This document shows, one piece after another, positions 58,914 through 64,000 of a DNA stretch of 64,000 bases. The position numbers and the translations under genes were made by a program. A model generated the notes under the pieces. That model worked only from the letters and a program-made list of their open reading frames with translations. It had not been told where the DNA came from and did not search any database. Each line of letters opens with the position of its first letter. Position 1 is the stretch's first letter. Origin of the DNA: Nibrella saemangeumensis (GTDB lineage: Bacteria > Bacteroidota > Bacteroidia > Cytophagales > Spirosomataceae); NCBI RefSeq assembly GCF_039541915.1, contig NZ_BAABHD010000022.1:62001-126000 (forward strand). The letters run 5' to 3'.

Positions 58914-60308
58914 TTACTTTTTCTTTACTAAACTCGCAATCATCTCGGCTTCACAGACAAGCTGGCCGGCTACGTAGCCCCGGCCCTGCATCTTAACGAT
59001 ACCCCGTTTCATGGGCGAGGTAAACTCGCATTTGTAAATGATGGTATCGCCGGGCACTACATTTTTGCGGAAGCGGCAGTTTTCGATACCGATCAGGTAC
59101 GGCCAGTAATTCTCGGGGTCGGTTACCGTGCTGAGCACCAGGATACCGCCCGTCTGCGCCATGGCCTCCAGCTGCAATACACCCGGCATAACCGGATTGC
59201 CGGGGAAGTGGCCCAGGAAAAACTGTTCGTTCATGGTCACATTCTTGATGCCGACCACGCTGGTCTCGTCCATGGCAATGATCTTGTCGATCATCTGGAA
59301 CGGGTACCGGTGGGCCAGCAGATTCGAGACCTGGTTGATGTCGTACACCGGAGCCTGCTTGGGATCGTAGGTAGGCACCTGATTCGCGGCATTCTTCTGA
59401 ATCTGCTTCTTGATTTTTTTGGCAAAGGCGACATTGGCTGCGTGACCGGGCCGGGCCGCCAGAATCTGGGCCTTCAGCGGACGGCCAATCAGGGCCAGGT
59501 CGCCGATCAGGTCGAGCAGCTTATGGCGGGCCATCTCGTTGGGATAATGCAGCTCCAGGTTGTTCAGAATGCCTTCTTTTTTATTGACACTGACTTTCGG
59601 CTTGTTTAGCAGATCGGCCAGGTAATCCAGCTCGCCATCTTTTACCTCACGGTCTACAATCACGATGGCGTTGGTCAGGTCACCGCCTTTGATGAGGTCC
59701 TGCTTATACAATGCTTCCAGCTCGTGCAGAAAGCAGAACGTGCGACACATGGCTATCTCGCTCGTGAACTGGGTAATATCATTCAGCGACGCGTGCTGGC
59801 TGCTGATAACCCGGGAGTTGTAATCGACCATGACCGTCAGCCGGTAGTCATTCAGCGGCAGGGCGGCAATTTCAATGTCTTTCTCAGGGTTGCGGAAATG
59901 AACAAATTCGCTGACCTCGAAATAATTGCGGTTGGCTTTCTGCTCTTCAATGCCGGCAGCTTCCAGGGCTTCGACAAATTTGATGGAACTGCCGTCCATG
60001 ATTGGAGGTTCCGGGCCATCGAGCTGGATAAGTGCATTGTCGATCTGCAAACCGACCAGAGCCGCCAGCGTATGTTCTACGGTATGGATGCGGGCTCCGC
60101 TCTGTTCGATGGTGGTACCGCGTGACAGGTCCACCACGTTTTCGACGTCAGCGTCCACAATGGGCTGACCCGGGAGGTCTACGCGCTGAAATTTATAACC
60201 GTGGTTAGCGGGAGCGGGCAGGAAGGTCATCGTTGCCGATACGCCTGTGTGTAAACCTACTCCCGATACGGATACGGCTTTTTGAATAGTCTGCTGCTTA
60301 ACATTCAT
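58914..60308 (-). CDS. lpxC: Bifunctional LpxC deacetylase / FabZ dehydratase
   Basis: This 464-residue fusion is typical of Bacteroidota. The N-terminal part (about 1-310) is the zinc deacetylase that commits to lipid A: KAVSVSGVGLHTGVSATMTF, the zinc motif HTVEHT with His75 and His79, GPEPPIMDGSSIKF, and HKLLDLIGDLALIGRP with the remaining ligands. The C-terminal part (about 320-464) is a 3-hydroxyacyl-ACP dehydratase: LLAHRYPFQMIDKI, and FFLGHFPGNPVMPGVLQLEA with the catalytic His/Glu. It lies between lpxD and lpxA, so the operon supplies the hydroxyacyl precursors together with their use. Confidence 0.97.
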   Translation of the reverse strand: MNVKQQTIQKAVSVSGVGLHTGVSATMTFLPAPANHGYKFQRVDLPGQPIVDADVENVVDLSRGTTIEQSGARIHTVEHTLAALVGLQIDNALIQLDGPEPPIMDGSSIKFVEALEAAGIEEQKANRNYFEVSEFVHFRNPEKDIEIAALPLNDYRLTVMVDYNSRVISSQHASLNDITQFTSEIAMCRTFCFLHELEALYKQDLIKGGDLTNAIVIVDREVKDGELDYLADLLNKPKVSVNKKEGILNNLELHYPNEMARHKLLDLIGDLALIGRPLKAQILAARPGHAANVAFAKKIKKQIQKNAANQVPTYDPKQAPVYDINQVSNLLAHRYPFQMIDKIIAMDETSVVGIKNVTMNEQFFLGHFPGNPVMPGVLQLEAMAQTGGILVLSTVTDPENYWPYLIGIENCRFRKNVVPGDTIIYKCEFTSPMKRGIVKMQGRGYVAGQLVCEAEMIASLVKKK

Positions 60309-60393
60309 TCGATCATTCCTTTCTCTGTGCCTGCCGGGTATTGGTGCTGATGGGTACGGAAATGAATCCGGACGACAAGCTATGTACTGTACG

Positions 60394-61446
60394 CTACTTA
60401 TGATTCAGGTGTTGCTCCTGATTGTTCAGATGCTTTTCCACATGGTAAATGCGCTTCTCCAGCTGGGGCAGTTTACGAAACACCGCCAGCGACCGGAAAT
60501 GATCGTTGAGATCAAACGCCGGTGACCCGTTTAGCGAAGTACCTTCCTCCCTGACCGACTTACCAACGCCCGATTGGGCACCCACCTTCGTGTAATTGGC
60601 AATGGATAAATGGCCGGCAAAACCGGCCTGCCCACCAATGACGCAATTGTCGCCGATCTTGGTTGATCCGGATATGCCGGTCTGGGCGGCAATCACGGTG
60701 TTTTTGCCGATTTCTACATTATGGGCAATCATAATCAGGTTATCCAGCTTCACCCCCTGCCGGATAATGGTGGAGCCCATGGTGGCGCAGTCGATCGTGG
60801 TGTTGGCCCCAATGCTGACGAAGTCCTCCAGAATCACATTACCCAACTGCGGAATGGGTTTGTAACTACCGTCGGGCTGCGGAGCGAAACCAAACCCCTC
60901 GCTGCCAATCACCACGTTTGGGTGAATGGTACAGTAACAACCGATAATGGTATTATCAAGAATCTTTACCCCCGAATGGACAATGGTATTGTCGCCAATC
61001 CGGACGTTGTCGCCAATGTAGGCCTGCGGGTATATTTTCACGTTATTGCCGATGCGACAGTTACGGCCAACGTACGAGAAAGCCCCCCGGTATACCTGTT
61101 CACCAACGTCACAGCCTTCGCTCAGGTGTGAGGGTTGTTCAACGCCGGAGCGTTTGTAGGCAATCCGCTGATGGTATTCTTCCAGTAACCGGGTAAAGGC
61201 AGAATAAGCGTTTTCGACAAAGATCAGCGCGGCCGACACTGCTTTTTTGGGCGTGAAGCTACGGTCCACAATAACCGCTGATGCCTGGGTAGTGTACAGA
61301 TGGGGCTCGTACTTCAGATTGGATAAAAATGATATACAGCCGGGCTTCCCCTCTTCGATTTTTGCCAGCTGGTTGATCAATAACGAATCATCACCGTTTA
61401 CCTCTCCTCCCAGCAGCATGGCAATCTGCTTGACCGTAAACTCCAT
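60394..61446 (-). CDS. lpxD: UDP-3-O-acyl-glucosamine N-acyltransferase
   Basis: This 350-residue enzyme adds the second acyl chain in lipid A synthesis. The N-terminal uridine-binding domain (about 1-100, with KPGCISFLSNLKYEPHLYTT) is followed by hexapeptide coils (about 105-315, VKIYPQAYIGDNVRIGDN, IMIAHNVEIGKNTVIAAQTG) and a C-terminal helix (LEKRIYHVEKHLNNQEQ). The catalytic-type His lies in MIAHNVEIG. Length agrees with the family (about 340). It is the upstream gene of the lipid A operon, with an 85-base gap to lpxC-fabZ. Confidence 0.96.
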   Translation of the reverse strand: MEFTVKQIAMLLGGEVNGDDSLLINQLAKIEEGKPGCISFLSNLKYEPHLYTTQASAVIVDRSFTPKKAVSAALIFVENAYSAFTRLLEEYHQRIAYKRSGVEQPSHLSEGCDVGEQVYRGAFSYVGRNCRIGNNVKIYPQAYIGDNVRIGDNTIVHSGVKILDNTIIGCYCTIHPNVVIGSEGFGFAPQPDGSYKPIPQLGNVILEDFVSIGANTTIDCATMGSTIIRQGVKLDNLIMIAHNVEIGKNTVIAAQTGISGSTKIGDNCVIGGQAGFAGHLSIANYTKVGAQSGVGKSVREEGTSLNGSPAFDLNDHFRSLAVFRKLPQLEKRIYHVEKHLNNQEQHLNHK

Positions 61447-61598
61447 ATAATTATAATAGCCGTAGCGAAGCGTATTTGACGCTCAGAAGTTTTGGGCGCT
61501 AAGGTAGCCAACAAATCAGACACTTTATACAGATGAAGGATTATTTCAAAAAAATGTTCAACCTGTGCTAAAGGCGCTGGCCTTGTGATAGTACAATT

Positions 61599-62855
61599 TC
61601 AGGAAAGTACGTTTTCGGCCTGCCACTGCAACTGTTTGGCCCAGCAGACATAGTAGCGCCGGACAATGTGCGTGAGGGCTTTTATATTGGGCAAATCGGA
61701 GGCATCGGCAATATCAATTACCTGATTACTTTTTAATTTGATATTTATCTTGTCGCCGAGCGGCAGGTAAGCGGCATTGGTCGCCTGACCTTCCACCAGA
61801 AAGTACGAGAGTTCGTCGTCCTGCAATCCTTTCTGGCGCAACTGCTTTTCAATTTCCTGCACCAGTTTCCCCGCAAACGGCTCCGGAGAGAGCATGATCT
61901 TGAACAGCCGCCGGTTGAGCAGCATCTGGCAGAGGGTGGATAAAATCCGGTCGGGGTGGCGGCTCCATTGCTTGATGCAGTACCAGATGTCGTGGTCGTC
62001 GATGCGGGTAAATGCTTCCAGGTAGTCCGGTGAGTGACGGAACTCCTCCAGGGAGATTGTCTGACACAGAAAAAGCAGAAAGTCGGGCGAGGCCGGCACC
62101 GTTGCGCCACTCCGGATCAGGAAACGTACCCGGCGCAGGATCTGCACCAGCATCGACTCCGCGCAGATGGAGGTCTTATGCAGGTACACCTGCCAGTACA
62201 TCAGCCGCCGGGCGTTCAGAAAGTTCTCGATGCTCATGATGCCCTTAGCCTCCACCACCAGCTGATCATCGACCAGGTCGAGCATCTTAATGATCCGGTC
62301 GGCCCCGATGGTTCCTTCGGCAACGCCGGTATAGAAGCAGTCCCGGTTCAGGTAATCAATGCGGTCCATATCCAGCTGGCTCGAGATAAGCTGGTGGAAG
62401 AATGGCCGTTCGTAGCTACCCTCAAACATCCGGATCGCCAGTGACAGGGCGCCACCGAACTGCCGGTTGAGTTCGTGCATGAGCAGCAGCGAAATTTCTT
62501 CGTGGGGCACCCCCTCCAGGATACAGCATTCCAGTACGTGCGAGAACGGACCGTGGCCGATGTCGTGCAGCAGAATGGCGATCTGGGCCGCTTCGCACTC
62601 GTCCTCCGACAGCATATGACCTTTGTTGCGGAGGGTATTCATGGCGTGGCCCATCAGGTGCATAGCGCCCAGCGCGTGGTGAAAGCGAGTGTGCAGCGCA
62701 CCGGGGTACACAAACTCCGACATGCCGAGCTGCTTGATCCGCCGGAGCCGCTGAAAATAAGGATGCTCGACCAGGTCGAACAGCAGCTCGGTCGGAATGG
62801 TGATAAACCCGTACACCGGGTCATTCAGGATCTTTTTTTTGTTGGGGTGCGGCAA
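61599..62855 (-). CDS. HD-domain phosphohydrolase (dGTPase-like)
   Basis: This protein of 418 residues is taken from a TTG at 62855, because homologues begin close to NKKKILNDPVYGFITIP and a perfect promoter element (62880-62887) lies inside the longer frame that starts at 62936. The HD domain (about 40-230) shows FQRLRRIKQLGMSEFVYPGA, TRFHHALGAMHLM and LLHDIGHGPFSHVLE with the metal His-Asp pair, then SQLDMDRIDYLNRDCFYTGV. Such proteins act on nucleotides as dNTPases. The C-terminal part (about 260-418) is family-specific. It lies upstream of lpxD with a 152-base gap, a usual Bacteroidota neighbourhood. Confidence 0.88.
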   Translation of the reverse strand: MPHPNKKKILNDPVYGFITIPTELLFDLVEHPYFQRLRRIKQLGMSEFVYPGALHTRFHHALGAMHLMGHAMNTLRNKGHMLSEDECEAAQIAILLHDIGHGPFSHVLECCILEGVPHEEISLLLMHELNRQFGGALSLAIRMFEGSYERPFFHQLISSQLDMDRIDYLNRDCFYTGVAEGTIGADRIIKMLDLVDDQLVVEAKGIMSIENFLNARRLMYWQVYLHKTSICAESMLVQILRRVRFLIRSGATVPASPDFLLFLCQTISLEEFRHSPDYLEAFTRIDDHDIWYCIKQWSRHPDRILSTLCQMLLNRRLFKIMLSPEPFAGKLVQEIEKQLRQKGLQDDELSYFLVEGQATNAAYLPLGDKINIKLKSNQVIDIADASDLPNIKALTHIVRRYYVCWAKQLQWQAENVLS

Positions 62856-62879
62856 GGGGGAGCGTTGTTGTTTACCAAA

Positions 62880-62887
62880 CAAATATA
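62880..62887 (-). promoter_or_regulatory. Promoter -7 element TATATTTG for the HD-domain gene
   Basis: Read on the minus strand this is TATATTTG, an exact match to TAnnTTTG. It lies 25 bases before the proposed TTG start. A -33 element is not obvious. It argues that the frame upstream of 62855 is not translated. Confidence 0.5.
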
Positions 62888-62930
62888 CCAAAAACAGGCT
62901 GATATGTTTGGGCCGTGCCGTAAGAGTCTC

Positions 62931-62961
62931 TTGCAAATTTTGCCCACTGGCTGTATATTTG
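62931..62961 (+). promoter_or_regulatory. tRNA promoter: TTG, 20 bases, TATATTTG
   Basis: TTG at 62931-62933 and TATATTTG at 62954-62961 match both Bacteroidota promoter elements at the right spacing. The mature tRNA begins 30 bases after the -7 element. It is divergent from the HD-domain promoter. Confidence 0.72.
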
Positions 62962-62990
62962 CATACTTTCGCTTCGTTAGAGCGGGAGAC

Positions 62991-63064
62991 GGGCTTGTAG
63001 CTCAGTTGGTTAGAGCACCTGACTCATAATCAGGTGGTCCCTGGTTCGAGCCCAGGCTGGCCCA
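62991..63064 (+). tRNA. tRNA with anticodon CAT (elongator Met or lysidine-type Ile)
   Basis: The 74-base gene folds as a cloverleaf: acceptor 62991-62997 with 63057-63063, D arm with GCTC/GAGC, anticodon arm CCTGA-CTCATAA-TCAGG, and T arm CCTGG-TTCGAGC-CCAGG. The anticodon is CAT. CCA is not encoded. There is one T-T mismatch at acceptor pair 6-67. The absence of an initiator-type GGG/CCC anticodon stem rules out initiator Met. Acceptor pair C4-G69 favours Ile (CAT read as lysidine) over elongator Met, but does not settle it. Confidence 0.93.
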
Positions 63065-63115
63065 CATAAAAAAAGCCACTTACAGTAAAATGTAGGTGGC
63101 TTTTTTTATGTGGGC
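63060..63115. terminator. Long bidirectional terminator overlapping the tRNA 3' end
   Basis: The arms 63060-63079 and 63096-63115 pair perfectly over 20 bases, and the stem extends inward (63080-63084 with 63091-63095, one G-U) to a six-base loop. A7/T7 runs flank the GCCAC/GTGGC core, so it terminates both the tRNA and the minus-strand MFS gene. The left arm includes the last five bases of the tRNA. Confidence 0.85.
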
Positions 63116-63202
63116 GCAAGATATTATTTCAAATGATCTGGCTGCCGCAGAGACGAAAAAGTGCTGCGTCGCTGCGTTTTGTGTCGACGTTGATACCAGT
63201 TC

Positions 63203-64000
63203 TCAATCAGCCAGATCCACCGCCTTTGGCCGAAGCGCATATAACTGGATCAGCAATGCCACCAGTACGACACCGGAGAGGAGGGCAAAGTCGCGGCCCA
63301 GACTGCCGGCATCGGTTGACTTGCCCAGCCAGTTGGTGATAAAGGCCCCGGCAAATACGCCCGTCATGTTCATCAGGCCGTAGGCAGTGGCCCGGCTGTG
63401 TGCTGGTACCAACTGGCACAGAATGGGCATGTTGTTGGCGTCGAACATGCCGAACCCAAAGCCGAAACAGAAAGCTGCCCCGACCACATGACCCAGTGAC
63501 TGGCCAAAACCGAGCAACAGCAGGGAGGGAATGGTCAGCCCCAGGCCGATGGCGCTGGTATAGATGCGGCCGCGCAGGTTGGTCTGCGCCCAGCGGTCGG
63601 ATAGCAGCCCGCCCACGATAACCCCCAGAAAGGAAGAAAACGCGATGGTGATGGTGGATAACGGACCGGCCTGCGCCATATCGATGTTCAGGCTGGAGGC
63701 AAACAGGGTCGGCAGCCAGTTTTTAGTGGCCCAGCCCGGCAGACTGGGAATGGCGAAATAAACCAGCAACACCCAGAAGGAGGCATTGGTGAGCAGCAGG
63801 CGGAGGGCTTTCCAGGTGGGCATTTTCCGGGCGGCCTCGCCGGATAGCCCGTTGGCCGGGGTTTGGGTACGAATCTCGCGCAGGGTCAGCATCAGCACTC
63901 CGGCGTACACAATGCCGACCAACCCAAACGTCCGGAAGGTGGTATGCCAGGAGTAGGAGTCGGCCAGGGTAGCGCCGAAGCCGCCGAGCGCCTGCCCCAT
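63203..64000 (-). CDS. MFS transporter, C-terminal part (cut by window edge)
   Basis: The last 265 residues of an MFS permease; the frame is open to the window end, and the ATG at the edge is probably internal because the first helices and the family's N-terminal signature are missing. Seven to eight helices are visible. SFLGVIVGGLLSDRWAQTNLR is the loop between helices of the second half, followed by FGFGFGMFDANNMPILCQL and AYGLMNMTGVFAGAFITNWLG. This resembles the anion:cation symporter group that includes ExuT, but the substrate cannot be stated. The stop is 88 bases from the tRNA terminator. Confidence 0.85.
   Translation of the reverse strand: MGQALGGFGATLADSYSWHTTFRTFGLVGIVYAGVLMLTLREIRTQTPANGLSGEAARKMPTWKALRLLLTNASFWVLLVYFAIPSLPGWATKNWLPTLFASSLNIDMAQAGPLSTITIAFSSFLGVIVGGLLSDRWAQTNLRGRIYTSAIGLGLTIPSLLLLGFGQSLGHVVGAAFCFGFGFGMFDANNMPILCQLVPAHSRATAYGLMNMTGVFAGAFITNWLGKSTDAGSLGRDFALLSGVVLVALLIQLYALRPKAVDLAD

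Overview
The window comes from a gliding Bacteroidota bacterium of the order Cytophagales; gene content and base composition look Spirosoma-like, but the genus is an inference. The evidence is a GldF-type gliding permease, a surface protein with a gliding-motility/type IX secretion C-terminal domain, the fused LpxC-FabZ gene, DUF4199, DUF4920 and DUF1080 proteins, outer-membrane beta-barrel receptors of the TonB type, and promoter elements of the Bacteroidota form TAnnTTTG. Most genes are GC-rich. The block at about 8.4-23 kb is clearly AT-richer.

Layout. 1-2.6 kb: end of a dihydroorotase gene, two DUF4199 membrane proteins, gldF and a VanZ-like protein. 3.2-23.1 kb (cassette A): a glycan assembly locus with a GH-GT2 fusion synthase, a TonB-type outer-membrane protein, a fused ABC exporter, hexapeptide acyltransferases, six further glycosyltransferase-like genes, an FkbM methyltransferase, an acyltransferase-3 and an orphan APS kinase. 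23.4-24.8 kb: a purple-acid-phosphatase-like enzyme. 25.3-31.7 kb (cassette B): a second GH-GT2 fusion, a second ABC exporter, a second acyltransferase pair and a decayed acyltransferase-3. 31.9-33.8 kb: two exported proteins. 33.8-41.3 kb: a hexuronate catabolic locus (uxuA-uxaC diverging from a hexuronate transporter, kdgK, eda and uxaB). 41.4-45.8 kb: a reverse-strand operon for a PQQ-type sugar dehydrogenase with cytochrome c, an FGE-fold protein and a DUF1080 hydrolase. 46.2-53.2 kb (cassette C, reverse strand): a third GH-GT2 fusion, a third ABC exporter and a second TonB-type protein. 53.5-57.3 kb: a DUF4920 protein and the gliding-type surface protein. 57.3-62.9 kb: an ABC ATPase, lpxA, lpxC-fabZ, lpxD and an HD phosphohydrolase, all on the reverse strand. 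63.0 kb: a tRNA with anticodon CAT, then the end of an MFS transporter.

How the genes fit together. The central observation is a three-times-repeated set: a large inner-membrane protein joining a clan-A-like glycosidase barrel to a GT2 synthase, plus an exporter with fused membrane and ATPase domains, plus (in A and C) an outer-membrane beta-barrel and (in A and B) two overlapping hexapeptide acyltransferases. The layout recalls the NdvB/NdvA cyclic beta-glucan systems of proteobacteria, and I infer a secreted, acylated glucan-like product. Cassette A adds tailoring genes. Three tandem GT2 proteins and the FkbM methyltransferase all end in the same roughly 93-residue module (motifs QYWGPP and FAWPxFWWL), which appears not to be a catalytic part of either enzyme. 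No integrase, transposase, CRISPR array, SusD gene or transcription factor was found.
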